Shown in pieces: positions 17,100-25,913 of a DNA stretch of 64,000 bases. Origin of the DNA: Tardiphaga sp. (GTDB taxonomy: Bacteria; Pseudomonadota; Alphaproteobacteria; Rhizobiales; Xanthobacteraceae); the NCBI GenBank assembly GCA_030147505.1, contig JASBVG010000068.1, positions 1 to 64,000 of the forward strand, given 5' to 3'. Position numbers and translations under genes: made by a program. The notes beneath the pieces are model-generated. The model searched no databases. It saw only the letters and a program-made list of their open reading frames with translations, and was not told the DNA's origin. Each line of letters begins with the position of its first letter. Position 1 is the stretch's first letter.

Positions 17100-17732
17100 T
17101 CAGCTGCGATAGGCTGCGAGGAACACGCGCACCGCGCTGTCCACGACCTTGTCGATCTCCGCCGCCGTCGGCGTCGGCTTCGCCTGGAAAATGAAGGGCT
17201 GAAATAGCGTCGCCTGGCAGGACATCATGAACTGCGCGGCCGTCAGCTCGGTATCCTCGATCTTCAATTCCCCCGCCTTGACGCGGGCATCGAGATAGCC
17301 GGCAAACTGCCGGATCGCATGGGCAAGCACCGCCTCGTAGAAGCGCTTGCCGACATCGGGCATGCGCTCTGCAATCGCCATCACCGTGCGGATCGCCGAG
17401 CCGCCGCCGGGACGGCAGAGCAACTGGATATAGGCGCGGCCGAACTCGGCCAGCGTCGTCTCGGCATCGCGAGCCGGGTCGAAGTTGAAGACGGCCTTGC
17501 CCTGCTCGAGCTTTTCCTGCTCGACGATGGATTCGAACAGGCCGCATTTGTCGGTAAAATAGACGTAGAGTGTGCCCTTGGAGACGCCCGCCGCGCGCGC
17601 AATCTCACCCATGCTGGCGCCGTCAAAACCCAGCGTCATGAAGACCTTACGTGCGCCGTCGAGAATCTGCCGGCGCTTGGCGCTGTCTTCTTCGCCAACC
17701 TGGGCGAGGGGGGCATAGGAGGACGCAACCAT
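17100..17732 (-). CDS. TetR-family repressor of the efflux genes
   Basis: The 210-residue regulator has an N-terminal helix-turn-helix (RRQILDGARKVF, GASMGEIARAAGVSKGTLYV, YFTDK) and a ligand-binding C-terminal domain ending in VDSAVRVFLAAYRS. It is divergent from the emrA/emrB-like genes. A perfect 9-bp palindrome lies in the shared 175-bp control region. The usual reading is that it represses the exporter and itself until a toxic ligand binds. The ligand is not known. Confidence 0.9.
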   Translation of the reverse strand: MVASSYAPLAQVGEEDSAKRRQILDGARKVFMTLGFDGASMGEIARAAGVSKGTLYVYFTDKCGLFESIVEQEKLEQGKAVFNFDPARDAETTLAEFGRAYIQLLCRPGGGSAIRTVMAIAERMPDVGKRFYEAVLAHAIRQFAGYLDARVKAGELKIEDTELTAAQFMMSCQATLFQPFIFQAKPTPTAAEIDKVVDSAVRVFLAAYRS

Positions 17733-17821
17733 TCATTCAGCCTGTTGGAGGGAAACCGTCACGGGCCGGTTGGCCTATCCGGAATAGCTCAAAATCACGA
17801 TGGAACGACAACCAATCTATC

Positions 17822-17842
17822 TTGACCGAACCGTTCGGTCAA
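17822..17842. promoter_or_regulatory. Perfect palindromic operator, probable TetR-family binding site
   Basis: TTGACCGAA and TTCGGTCAA are perfect 9-bp inverted arms around CCG. The site lies between the divergent tetR (start 17732) and emrA-like (start 17908) genes. The GACCGAACGGTTCGGTC-type palindrome is a frequent operator form for TetR repressors of efflux pumps. The TTGACC arm could also serve as a -35 element for the plus-strand gene, which would explain repression. Confidence 0.78.
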
Positions 17843-17907
17843 TGTACATGATGCCACACCCAGCGGGAACGCAGCGTGTTTCCGCGCGATCTTTTCAGGA
17901 GGCCGGA

Positions 17908-19134
17908 ATGGCCGGACCACGCGATCAGGCTGCACGTATCGTTCGCAACGAGGCCGAGGACGACGCCGTCTCTGCGCGCGTGGTGTCGTTGGAGGAGCCC
18001 GCGGCGCGAGGCCCCACCGATACACCGGAAAAGCCAGCCGAAGCGCCCGCTGCGACGCCCGCCGCAGCCAAGCCTGCCGCGCCAAAATCGCCGCGCAAGA
18101 AGCGCATTCTCATGGGCGTTGGCGCGCTCGCGGCTATCGCGGCTGTCTATTATGGCGTGAATTACTATCTGGTCGGCCGCTTCATCGTCTCCACGGACGA
18201 TGCCTATGTGCGTGCCAACAACTCGACGCTCGGCGCACGGGTTGCCGGCCACATCGCGCAGATCGTGCCCGGTGACAATACGCTGGTGAAGGCCGGGCAG
18301 GTGCTGTTCAAGATCGACGATGGCGACTACAAGATCGCGGTCGATGCGGCACAGCGCAGGATCGATACCCAGAAGGCGACGATCGAGCGCATCGGTCGCC
18401 AAGTCACGGCGCAGGAAAGCGCCGTCGAGCAGGCGCAGGCCCAGCTCGCTTCGGCCGATGCCGCCTCCAATCGCGCGCAGCTCGAATTCGATCGCCAGGA
18501 AACGCTGAGCAAGCAGGGCTTTGCCTCGCGCTCCGTCTATGAGACCTCGCAATCGAACCGCGACCAGACTGCCGCGTCCGTCAAGGCGGCCAAGGCGTCG
18601 GTGGATTCCGCCAGGAGCGCCGTCGACGTCACCAAGGCACAGCAGGCCGAGGCGCGCGCGCAATTGCAGGAGCTGCAAAGCTCGCTCGACAAGGCGCAGC
18701 GCGACCTCGCTTTCACCGATGTGAAGGCGCCGGTGGACGGCATCTTCTCCAACCGCCTGGTCAATCTCGGCGATTTCATCACCACCGGTCAGCGTCTCGC
18801 CAATATCGTGCCGCTCGACGACGTCTATATCGACGCCAATTTCAAGGAGACGCAGCTGCGTCGCCTGCAGCCGGGCCAGCCGGTGTCGATCCAGCTCGAT
18901 GCCGATACCAGCCGCGTCATTGACGGCACGGTAGAGAGCCTGTCGCCCGCCGCCGGCCAGGTGTTCACACTGCTGCCGCCGGACAACGCGACGGGTAACT
19001 TCACCAAGATCGTGCAGCGCGTCCCGGTCCGCGTCCGCGTGCCGGCCGATGTCGCCAGGCAGAACGTCCTGCGTGCCGGCATGTCGGTCTATGTCCGCAT
19101 CAACACCAAGCCGGGCGCCGCGCCCGCACAGTGA
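17908..19134 (+). CDS. EmrA-type membrane fusion (HlyD) protein
   Basis: This 408-residue periplasmic adaptor links an inner-membrane MFS pump to an outer-membrane channel. It has a cytoplasmic N-terminal Ala/Pro-rich stretch, a membrane span near GVGALAAIAAVYYGVNYY, a biotinyl-lipoyl half motif (TDDAYVRANNSTLGARVAGH), a long coiled-coil hairpin rich in Gln, Ala and Lys, and the closing beta barrel (DVKAPVDGIFSNRLVNLGDF, NFKETQL). The ATG at 17908 has AGGAGG in front. The open frame extends upstream to 17800 across the operator and is rejected. It forms an operon with the EmrB-like transporter, 187 bp downstream. Confidence 0.92.
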   Translation: MAGPRDQAARIVRNEAEDDAVSARVVSLEEPAARGPTDTPEKPAEAPAATPAAAKPAAPKSPRKKRILMGVGALAAIAAVYYGVNYYLVGRFIVSTDDAYVRANNSTLGARVAGHIAQIVPGDNTLVKAGQVLFKIDDGDYKIAVDAAQRRIDTQKATIERIGRQVTAQESAVEQAQAQLASADAASNRAQLEFDRQETLSKQGFASRSVYETSQSNRDQTAASVKAAKASVDSARSAVDVTKAQQAEARAQLQELQSSLDKAQRDLAFTDVKAPVDGIFSNRLVNLGDFITTGQRLANIVPLDDVYIDANFKETQLRRLQPGQPVSIQLDADTSRVIDGTVESLSPAAGQVFTLLPPDNATGNFTKIVQRVPVRVRVPADVARQNVLRAGMSVYVRINTKPGAAPAQ

Positions 19135-19148
19135 AGTCGAGTGAACTT

Positions 19149-19277
19149 GTCCTGGACGCGCTGCAGCGTGCAACGCTGCTGCGCAGAGCCGGGACCGCCA
19201 CGAACGCCGTCGCTTGATACGGTCCCGGCTCTGCGGCGCATCACGCCGAAGTCGGCGCGCTGCGCCGCGTCCGGGAC
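19149..19277. repeat. Palindromic element between emrA and emrB
   Basis: A perfect 16-bp inverted repeat (CGCAGAGCCGGGACCG at 19182-19197 and its inverse at 19220-19235) lies inside an outer imperfect repeat (GTCCTGGACGCG, CGCGTCCGGGAC). It is long enough to form a stable RNA structure within the operon transcript. No T run follows. It is probably an extragenic palindrome of the REP/BIME kind. Confidence 0.75.
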
Positions 19278-19321
19278 ACGAGAAGTGTATTCGGTTGGTC
19301 ACTAATTAACGGACCACGCAA

Positions 19322-20905
19322 ATGTCGACGACCACCACCATGTCAGGAGCACCGCCGGCCGCGCCGGCGGATGATCGGATCGCGCCAAGGCGCTTGATCG
19401 CGTTCCTGATCATGGTGTTCGGCATGTTCATGTCGATCTTGGACATCCAGATCGTGTCGGCCTCGCTATCGGATATCCAGGCCGGCCTCTCGGCGTCGTC
19501 CAACGAAGTCTCGTGGGTGCAGACCGCCTATCTGATCGCGGAAGTCATCGCGATTCCGCTGTCGGGCTTCCTGTCGCGTGCGCTCGGCACGCGGTTGTTG
19601 TTCGCCATCTCGGCGGCGGGCTTCACCTTTGCCAGCCTGATGTGCGGTTTCACCTCGTCCATCGAGCAGATGATCCTGTGGCGCGCCGTGCAGGGCTTTC
19701 TCGGCGCCGGCATGATCCCGACGGTGTTCGCGTCGGCCTATACAGTCTTTCCGCGCTCCAAGTTTCACATCGTCGCGCCAATCATTGGTCTCGTCGCGAC
19801 TCTGGCGCCGACCATCGGCCCGACGGTCGGCGGCTACATCACCGATGCGATGTCATGGCATTGGCTGTTCTTCATCAATGTTGTTCCAGGCATCGGCATC
19901 ACCATCGGCGTGCTGGCGCTGGTGGATTTCGACGAGCCGCATTTCGAGCTGCTCGATCATTTTGACTGGTGGGGCCTCGGCTTCATGGCCGGTTTCCTCG
20001 GTTCGCTCGAATATGTGCTGGAAGAGGGCCCGCGCAACGACTGGTTCGAGGACGAAGCCATTGCACTCTTCGCTGTGATCTGCGCGTTCTCGGCCGTCGC
20101 TTTCTTCTGGCGCGTCTTGACGGCGAAGGAGCCGATCGTCGATCTGCGCGCCTTCACCAATCGCAATTTCGCGCTGGGCTCGACCTTCTCCTTCTGTATC
20201 GGTATCGGCCTTTATGGCCTGACCTATATCTATCCGCTCTATCTCGCCCAGGTGCGTGGCTATAGCGCGCTGATGATTGGCGAGACGATGTTCGTGTCGG
20301 GTGTCGCGATGTTCCTGATGGCGCCCGTCGTCGGCCGTCTGATGACCAAGGTCGATCTGCGCATCCTGATCGGATCCGGACTGGTGCTGTTTGCGTCAGG
20401 CACCTGGCTGATGACGTCGATCACCCGCGACTACGATTTCTACGAATTGCTGATTCCGCAGATCCTGCGCGGTATGGGCATGATGCTGGCGATGGTGCCG
20501 ATCAACAATATCGCGCTGGGCACACTGTCGCCGGAAATGCTGAAGAACGCGTCCGGCCTGTTCAATCTGACCCGCAATCTCGGCGGTGCGCTCGGTCTCG
20601 CGCTGATCAACACCGTGCTCGATCATCGCACCGATTTCCACATCTCGCGTCTGCACGACAAGGTGACCTGGGGGAATGCCCAAGCGGTCGAGACGCTCAA
20701 CATGCTCACCCAGAAATTCCAGGGTATGGGTGACGCCTCGCGCATGGCGTTGAAGCAGCTGTCGCAGATCACCCATCGCCAGGCGGTGGTGATGGGTTTT
20801 GGCGACGCGTTCTTCCTGCTGTCCTGCTTCTACATCGGCCTCAGCGTGATGGTGCTGATGCTGGACAAGCCCGGCAGTCCGGCCGCTGGCGGCGGCGGGC
20901 ACTGA
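19322..20905 (+). CDS. EmrB/DHA2-type multidrug MFS transporter
   Basis: The 527-residue protein has about 14 membrane spans. It carries the family stretches MSILDIQIVSASLSDIQAGL (helix 1), SWVQTAYLIAEVIAIPLSGF, RAVQGFLGAGMIP, and PTIGPTVGGYI (motif C of drug-proton antiporters). It should export hydrophobic drugs or toxic metabolites together with the EmrA-like adaptor and an outer-membrane TolC-like channel, which is not in the window. The start codon is the ATG at 19322; no strong Shine-Dalgarno is visible. Confidence 0.92.
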   Translation: MSTTTTMSGAPPAAPADDRIAPRRLIAFLIMVFGMFMSILDIQIVSASLSDIQAGLSASSNEVSWVQTAYLIAEVIAIPLSGFLSRALGTRLLFAISAAGFTFASLMCGFTSSIEQMILWRAVQGFLGAGMIPTVFASAYTVFPRSKFHIVAPIIGLVATLAPTIGPTVGGYITDAMSWHWLFFINVVPGIGITIGVLALVDFDEPHFELLDHFDWWGLGFMAGFLGSLEYVLEEGPRNDWFEDEAIALFAVICAFSAVAFFWRVLTAKEPIVDLRAFTNRNFALGSTFSFCIGIGLYGLTYIYPLYLAQVRGYSALMIGETMFVSGVAMFLMAPVVGRLMTKVDLRILIGSGLVLFASGTWLMTSITRDYDFYELLIPQILRGMGMMLAMVPINNIALGTLSPEMLKNASGLFNLTRNLGGALGLALINTVLDHRTDFHISRLHDKVTWGNAQAVETLNMLTQKFQGMGDASRMALKQLSQITHRQAVVMGFGDAFFLLSCFYIGLSVMVLMLDKPGSPAAGGGGH

Positions 20906-21242
20906 CGAAAGCGTTATCACCTGTAAGGCAGTCGTCGTCAAAATCCGCGCGCGGCGTGTTGCCAACCCGGTTTACCTTATTTATAAGCCAATCATCCATT
21001 GCTCGAACCTGAGGGAGAGTCTGCATGAAGTCGATTTATCTGCTCTCCGGAATCTCCGGTTCGCTGCGTATGCGCGGGTTTGTGCGGACACACTGAGTTC
21101 CGTTTCCGTCGCTGCCGACCGGATACGTTTCGGTCAATTCAAGTTCCACTGATCATTCAGTTGTTTATGACGCGGAGATGCGGCTTGGCCGTCGCGCGTC
21201 AACCATGGAGCCGGTTGCGCAGGGGCGTGACCGGATGACGTC
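20906..21242. other. 337-bp intergenic region between emrB and the ABC exporter
   Basis: It contains no clear terminator. The most gene-like item is a 23-codon frame at 21025. The last 60 bp include an ATGACGTCATGA sequence, a palindrome that overlaps the start of the ABC gene. Confidence 0.5.
21025..21096 (+). CDS. Possible 23-residue leader peptide or small protein
   Basis: A GAGGGAGAG Shine-Dalgarno lies about 6 nt before an ATG. The peptide begins MKSIYLLSGISGSL and ends RMRGFVRTH. It is basic, with a short hydrophobic start. It lies about 150 bp before the ABC exporter gene. Without comparative data it may be chance. Confidence 0.28.
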   Translation: MKSIYLLSGISGSLRMRGFVRTH

Positions 21243-23045
21243 ATGACTCTCAAAGATAAAAATCGCCCCGCGGCTATCCGCGTCGTCATTCCTTTTGTGT
21301 TGAGACACTGGTTCAAGCAGCCGGGTCGCACGGCAACTGTTGCCATCGGCCTGCTCGGTGCAACGGTGGCGGATCTGTTCATGCCGCTGTTCTCAGGCCA
21401 GTTGGTCGATGCAGTCGCCAGAGGCAGCAGTGATCCGGCCGCGCGTCAGGCCGCGTTCGTGGCTTTCGGTGCCATTGTCGCCCTTGGTCTGGCGTCGCTG
21501 TTGCTGCGCCAGCTCGGCATCCACGCGATCGTGCCGTTTACGCTTCAGATCATGTCCGATCTGTCGCGCGATGCCTTCGCGCGTGTGCAGCGCTTTTCCA
21601 CCGATTGGCATGCCAATAACTTTGCCGGTTCGACCGTGCGCAAGATCACGCGCGGCATGTGGGCCGTCGACCTTCTCAACGACACGCTGCTGATGGCATT
21701 GCTGCCATCGCTGGTGGTGCTGCTGGGGTCGGTGTTGCTGCTCGGCCTGCACTGGCCGGCGCTTGGAGCTGTTATTGCCGTCGGCGCCGTCGTCTATATC
21801 GCGATGACCGTGTGGTTCTCCACGCGCTATATCGCGCCGGCTGCCCGGGTTTCCAACGCGTGGGACACCAAGGTTGGCGGCACGCTGGCAGATTCCGTGA
21901 CCTGCAATGCGGTGGTGAAGTCGTTCGGCGCCGAGACGCGTGAAGACGCGCGGCTCGGGCAGGTGGTCAGTCGGTGGCGTGCGCGCGTGCGGCGGACATG
22001 GCTGCGCTACAACTACACCAGCACGGCTCAGCTGGCCGTTCTGCTGTGTGTACGTGCGTCGGTGATCGGCGGCGCGCTGTGGCTCTGGCTAAACGGCCAC
22101 GCTGGTGCCGGCGACATCACTTACGTGCTGACGAGCTATGTCGTCATCCATGGCTATCTGCGCGATGTCGGCATGCACATCAACAACCTGCAACGCTCGG
22201 TCAACGACATGGATGAGCTGGTTGCGATCCACGACGAGACCATCGGCGTCATCGATGCCGTCGGTGCGAAGCCGATCCTCATCGAAGCAGGTCACATCAG
22301 GTTCGACAATGTGACCTTCCTCTATGGCGGCCATGTCACGCCGTTGTATCGCGGCCTGTCGGTCGATATCCGCGCGGGAGAGCGGGTCGGCCTCGTCGGC
22401 CGCTCCGGTTCGGGCAAGACCACTTTCGTGAAGCTGATCCAACGGCTTTACGATGTCTCGGACGGACGCATCGTCATCGACGGCCAGGATATCGCAGGGG
22501 TAACGCAGGAATCCCTGCGCAGTCAGATTGCGATCGTGCAGCAGGAGCCAATCCTGTTTCATCGCTCGCTGGCGGACAACATCGCCTATGCCCGGCCCGG
22601 TGCCAGCATGGCGGAGATCGAGCGCGCGGCGCGGCTGGCCAATGCGCATGACTTCATCGAACGGCTGCCCAAAGCCTATGGGACGCTGGTCGGTGAGCGC
22701 GGCATCAAACTGTCGGGCGGCGAACGGCAGCGCGTGGCGCTGGCGCGCGCCTTCCTGGCGGATGCGCCGGTGCTGATTCTGGACGAGGCAACTGCAAGCC
22801 TCGACTCAGAATCCGAAGCGCTGATCCAGGAGGCGATGGAGCGGCTGATGAAAGGCCGCACGTCAATCGTGATCGCACACCGGCTCTCGACGGTTCGCAG
22901 TCTCGATCGCATCCTGGTGTTCGATCGCGGCGCGATCGCGGAAGAGGGGCCACACGACGCACTGGCGAAGCGGCCGGGCGGCATCTATCGCGGCCTGTTC
23001 GAGCGTCAGGTGCTCGAATTCGATCGCACGCTGGCGGCGGAGTGA
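21243..23045 (+). CDS. ABC exporter, fused membrane and ATPase domains
   Basis: The 600-residue half-transporter has six membrane helices in the first 310 residues. A nucleotide-binding domain follows, with Walker A GRSGSGKTT, Q loop IVQQEP, signature LSGGERQR, Walker B VLILDEATAS and the switch histidine in IAHRLST. It should form a homodimer and export a lipid, peptide or drug. The substrate cannot be told from sequence. The start is the ATG at 21243 within the palindrome ATGACGTCATGA; there is no strong ribosome binding site. It stands alone and is followed by a strong hairpin shared with rnpB. Confidence 0.92.
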   Translation: MTLKDKNRPAAIRVVIPFVLRHWFKQPGRTATVAIGLLGATVADLFMPLFSGQLVDAVARGSSDPAARQAAFVAFGAIVALGLASLLLRQLGIHAIVPFTLQIMSDLSRDAFARVQRFSTDWHANNFAGSTVRKITRGMWAVDLLNDTLLMALLPSLVVLLGSVLLLGLHWPALGAVIAVGAVVYIAMTVWFSTRYIAPAARVSNAWDTKVGGTLADSVTCNAVVKSFGAETREDARLGQVVSRWRARVRRTWLRYNYTSTAQLAVLLCVRASVIGGALWLWLNGHAGAGDITYVLTSYVVIHGYLRDVGMHINNLQRSVNDMDELVAIHDETIGVIDAVGAKPILIEAGHIRFDNVTFLYGGHVTPLYRGLSVDIRAGERVGLVGRSGSGKTTFVKLIQRLYDVSDGRIVIDGQDIAGVTQESLRSQIAIVQQEPILFHRSLADNIAYARPGASMAEIERAARLANAHDFIERLPKAYGTLVGERGIKLSGGERQRVALARAFLADAPVLILDEATASLDSESEALIQEAMERLMKGRTSIVIAHRLSTVRSLDRILVFDRGAIAEEGPHDALAKRPGGIYRGLFERQVLEFDRTLAAE

Positions 23046-23088
23046 CGAAGCCGTCGTGCGATCTGCAATCGATCGCCCTCAAACTGGC

Positions 23089-23126
23089 GAGGGGCCCGGC
23101 GGTGTTGCGCCGGGCCCCTCGTTGTT
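23089..23126 (+). terminator. Hairpin terminator between the ABC exporter and rnpB
   Basis: GAGGGGCCCGGCG pairs with CGCCGGGCCCCTC (13 bp) around a 6-nt loop and is followed by GTTGTT. It is located between two convergent genes and could stop transcription from both sides, although the T run is poor. Confidence 0.72.
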
Positions 23127-23130
23127 CAGT

Positions 23131-23548
23131 ATCAGCCGGCCTGTAAGCCGGGTTCTGTAAGGCACCGCCGCTCGCGCAGCGATACGTGACGGCCATTCTT
23201 CTGGGACCGCATTTGCATGTGGCCTCAAGCAACCTACCCGGACAGCGGGTTTGACATCACCCTGCAGTGTTATCGTTCGCGAACGAACTTACTGCGCTGC
23301 CGTCCCTATTCGGTTTTGCTCCCGGTGGGGTTTACCTTGCCGTCTCCGTTGCCGGATCCGCGGTGCGCTCTTACCGCACCTTTTCACCCTTGCTGCCCCA
23401 CCCGAAAGTGGGGAGCGGTTCGTTCTCTGTGGCACTTTCCCTAGGGTCGCCCCCGCCGGATGTTATCCGGCACCGCATGTCATTGGAGCCCGGACTTTCC
23501 TCCCCCGCAGCCTTTCGACCATTGCGGAAGCGGCCGTCCGGCCGACTG
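23131..23548 (-). ncRNA. rnpB: RNase P RNA
   Basis: On the minus strand the 5' part carries GAGGAAAGTCCGGGCTCC, the conserved P4/CR-I region of bacterial class A RNase P RNA. The 3' part has GAACCCGGCTTACAGGCCGG, another diagnostic segment. Internal stretches such as ACAGTGCCACAGAGAACG (plus strand read inverted) and CCGGTAAGAGCGCACC also fit. The length of about 415 nt is typical. This ribozyme removes 5' leaders from tRNA precursors. The exact ends are approximate: the 5' end is placed from the promoter, the 3' end from the P1 region. Confidence 0.95.
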
Positions 23549-23556
23549 ATGCGAAA

Positions 23557-23585
23557 GCCATGGGGGCTTACGTGCCCGACGTCAA
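23557..23585 (-). promoter_or_regulatory. Candidate promoter of rnpB
   Basis: On the minus strand TTGACG (23585-23580) and CATGGC (23562-23557) are 17 nt apart. Transcription would start near 23550, the expected 5' end of RNase P RNA. The -10 is weak by enterobacterial standards. Confidence 0.5.
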
Positions 23586-23592
23586 GTCCGTG

Positions 23593-24432
23593 TTAGCTGG
23601 TCTTGATCGCCTCGCTGCGCGGCAAACTTACGAGGAGTGCCTCCAGCGTTTCCAGCGTCGAGAGATCGGCAACGCCATCGATACGTTCAGGACGGAAATG
23701 GCGCTGGAAAGCAGTGACGACTTCAGTCGTGGGTACATCGTAAATGCCGGTGATCTCGATGCTGTAGCCGTAGCGGGCGAGCGCCTGCTGCAGTGCCTTC
23801 ACTTGATCCCCGTCGGCGCCGGTCCGCAAACCTTCGCCGGCCACGATCGGCGCCGGATGCACCCAATGGCCGACGCCGGAACTGGCGAGCAGATGCCATG
23901 GGAATTTTTCGCCGGGATCCTTCTTGCGCGCTGGCGCCACATCGGAATGGCCGATTACGCGATGGGTCGGTATGTTTCGGCGGAGCAAGATGCCACGGCA
24001 CAGTGCCGTGACAGCTGCAATTTGGCGTGCAGGATAATCCGGATAGCCCCAGTCGTGGCCGCGATTGATGATCTCGATGCCGATGGAGCAGGAATTGATG
24101 TCGTCTTCGCCGGCCCAAAATGATGAGCCGGCATGCCAGGCGCGCTTGGACTCCGGTACCGTCTGCACGATCCGCCCGTCCTCAAGAACGATGTAATGGG
24201 CCGAGACGTCGGTGCCGTCGCTGCACAGGCGCGTGATCGCGCCTTCGGCATCGGGCATGCCGGTATAGTGGAGCACGATCATGTCTGGCGTGAGCCCCTT
24301 GTTCCGATCGCCGTAATTCGGCGACGGGATCACGTCGGACACGACGGAGGAGTCCGGCGTGAAGGTCGGCAGGTCCGCAGCCCCTTTCGGAATCGGTAAG
24401 GGGCGCTGGCGCTTGGTCTCGGGTCCGGACAA
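23593..24432 (-). CDS. N-acetylmuramoyl-L-alanine amidase (AmiD/AmpD type) with peptidoglycan-binding domain
   Basis: The 279-residue enzyme cuts the bond between N-acetylmuramic acid and L-alanine. The amidase_2 domain shows the zinc histidine in MIVLHYTGM, AHYIVLEDG, WHAGSSFWAG, SIGIEIIN, and the second zinc site in RVIGHSDVAPARKKDPG. The C-terminal 80 residues form a PG_binding_1 domain (DGDQVKALQQALARYGY). No signal peptide is visible. The start is a TTG with GGAGAG 9 nt before it; no in-frame ATG fits. Its 3' end is 8 bp from the rnpB promoter. It lies divergent from the dcw cluster, fitting a role in wall recycling. Confidence 0.88.
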   Translation of the reverse strand: MSGPETKRQRPLPIPKGAADLPTFTPDSSVVSDVIPSPNYGDRNKGLTPDMIVLHYTGMPDAEGAITRLCSDGTDVSAHYIVLEDGRIVQTVPESKRAWHAGSSFWAGEDDINSCSIGIEIINRGHDWGYPDYPARQIAAVTALCRGILLRRNIPTHRVIGHSDVAPARKKDPGEKFPWHLLASSGVGHWVHPAPIVAGEGLRTGADGDQVKALQQALARYGYSIEITGIYDVPTTEVVTAFQRHFRPERIDGVADLSTLETLEALLVSLPRSEAIKTS

Positions 24433-24920
24433 TCTCTTTCACTCTCCATCAAGTTCGGCACGACGTGACGACCGCAGGGGAGAAACACTATTCAGATCGG
24501 CGTCCGATTGCGCAACGATCGCAGACTGGTTTTACCCTTTTATTTCATCGCTCTGTGCGCTATGCGCCAGCACTACGATACAACCTCCGCGAACGAATTG
24601 AGTTGTTTCGTGATCGCACTATCAACGGATTCTTAACGCTAAGCATCGTTACTGAAAGGTGACGTGCCGCACTCACTTGAGGGCGGCCAGAGTTCCATTC
24701 GACACGCGTTCCCATGGCCAGTTCTCATCATCCATGCGGACAAACGATCACCGCGTCGGACTACGCGGGTGATCGGTCGACCCGGTGCGTTTTTCGCGCG
24801 ACGCCGCGGCCGGGCCGCGCGGCCCGCCGGCATTTGAGGCGCCATGGGCCGCTCGGAGTCCGGACTGGTCGGGGGCCTCGTAAGGAAGGAACGGAATTCG
24901 TTGCCCGTTCGCGTGCGCGT
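24433..24920. other. 488-bp leader region upstream of the dcw cluster; no mraZ
   Basis: This region must hold the promoters of the amidase (minus) and of rsmH (plus). It contains a strong hairpin near 24746-24774 (GATCACCGCGT and ACGCGGGTGATC) and a very GC-rich stretch near 24800-24835. In many bacteria mraZ occupies this position; no MraZ-like frame is present. No perfect EcfG or sigma70 consensus was found by eye. Confidence 0.6.
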
Positions 24921-25910
24921 ATGAGTGATGCCCGACATATCTCCGTACTCGGCCCCGAGGCCGTCGAGATGCTGTCGCCGCGCGCCGGTGGCATTTATGT
25001 GGACGCGACCTTCGGTGCTGGTGGTTATTCGCGCATGATCCTTGCCACCGAGGGCACGCGCGTGATCGCGATCGATCGTGACAGCACGGCGATTGCTGGC
25101 GGGGCCGATCTGGTGACGTCGTCCGCCGGTCGTCTCACGCTGGTCGAGGATCGCTTCTCCCATCTCGCCGAGGTCTGCGCCGCGCAGGGTATGCCACTGG
25201 TCGATGGCGTCGTGATGGATGTCGGCGTGTCGTCGATGCAGCTCGACCAGGCCGAGCGCGGCTTCTCGTTCCGGTTTGACGGTCCGCTCGACATGCGCAT
25301 GAGTCAGCATGGGCCGAGCGCGGCCGATGTGGTCGCCAAGGCGTCCGAGGCCGATCTCGCCAATATCATCTATATCTTCGGCGAGGAGCGTCATTCGCGT
25401 GCCGTGGCGCGTGCGATTGTTGCCGCGCGAAAAGAAGCCGAGATCACGACGACAAAACAGCTTGTCGAGATCGTCTCCAAGGTCGTGTGGGCGAAGCCGG
25501 GCGAAATCCATCCGGCGACGCGAACGTTTCAGGCGCTGCGCATCTTCGTGAACGAAGAGCTGGATGAGTTGCACATCGCGCTCGCTGCTGCAGAGCAGGT
25601 GCTGAAGCCCGGTGGCCGCCTCTCGGTCGTTTCCTTCCATTCGCTGGAAGACCGTATCGTCAAGACATTCATCGCCGAGCGCAGCAAGACCGGCGGTGGT
25701 TCGCGCCATCTGCCGGAAGTCGCACAGGCCGTGCCGCGCTTCAAGCTCGTCAATAAACGCCCCATTGTCGCCAGCGATGACGAGACCAAGGCCAATCCGC
25801 GTGCGCGTTCGGCGAAGCTGCGCGGTGCCGAACGCACCGATGCACCCGCGCAGGATGCCGGCTCCCTGCCGGGCTGGCCGACCCTCGCTTCCGTGATGCG
25901 GGGAGGCTGA
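24921..25910 (+). CDS. rsmH: 16S rRNA (cytosine1402-N4)-methyltransferase
   Basis: RsmH (MraW) methylates C1402 in the ribosomal P site. The 329-residue protein shows [13 protein letters not shown] at the start, the SAM loop [41 protein letters not shown] (in part), [27 protein letters not shown] and [14 protein letters not shown] chose the ATG at 24921 since it gives the family N-terminus. The frame is open to 24714, but that extension is Arg/Pro-rich and unlike any RsmH. No close Shine-Dalgarno is present. It is the first gene of the dcw cluster here, and ftsL follows after 3 bp. Confidence 0.95.
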   Translation: MSDARHISVLGPEAVEMLSPRAGGIYVDATFGAGGYSRMILATEGTRVIAIDRDSTAIAGGADLVTSSAGRLTLVEDRFSHLAEVCAAQGMPLVDGVVMDVGVSSMQLDQAERGFSFRFDGPLDMRMSQHGPSAADVVAKASEADLANIIYIFGEERHSRAVARAIVAARKEAEITTTKQLVEIVSKVVWAKPGEIHPATRTFQALRIFVNEELDELHIALAAAEQVLKPGGRLSVVSFHSLEDRIVKTFIAERSKTGGGSRHLPEVAQAVPRFKLVNKRPIVASDDETKANPRARSAKLRGAERTDAPAQDAGSLPGWPTLASVMRGG

Positions 25911-25913
25911 CGC

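Noticed and set aside
23251..24123. 290-codon plus-strand frame across rnpB and the amidase gene
   Set aside because: It runs through RNase P RNA and the antisense of the amidase. The composition is not protein-like.
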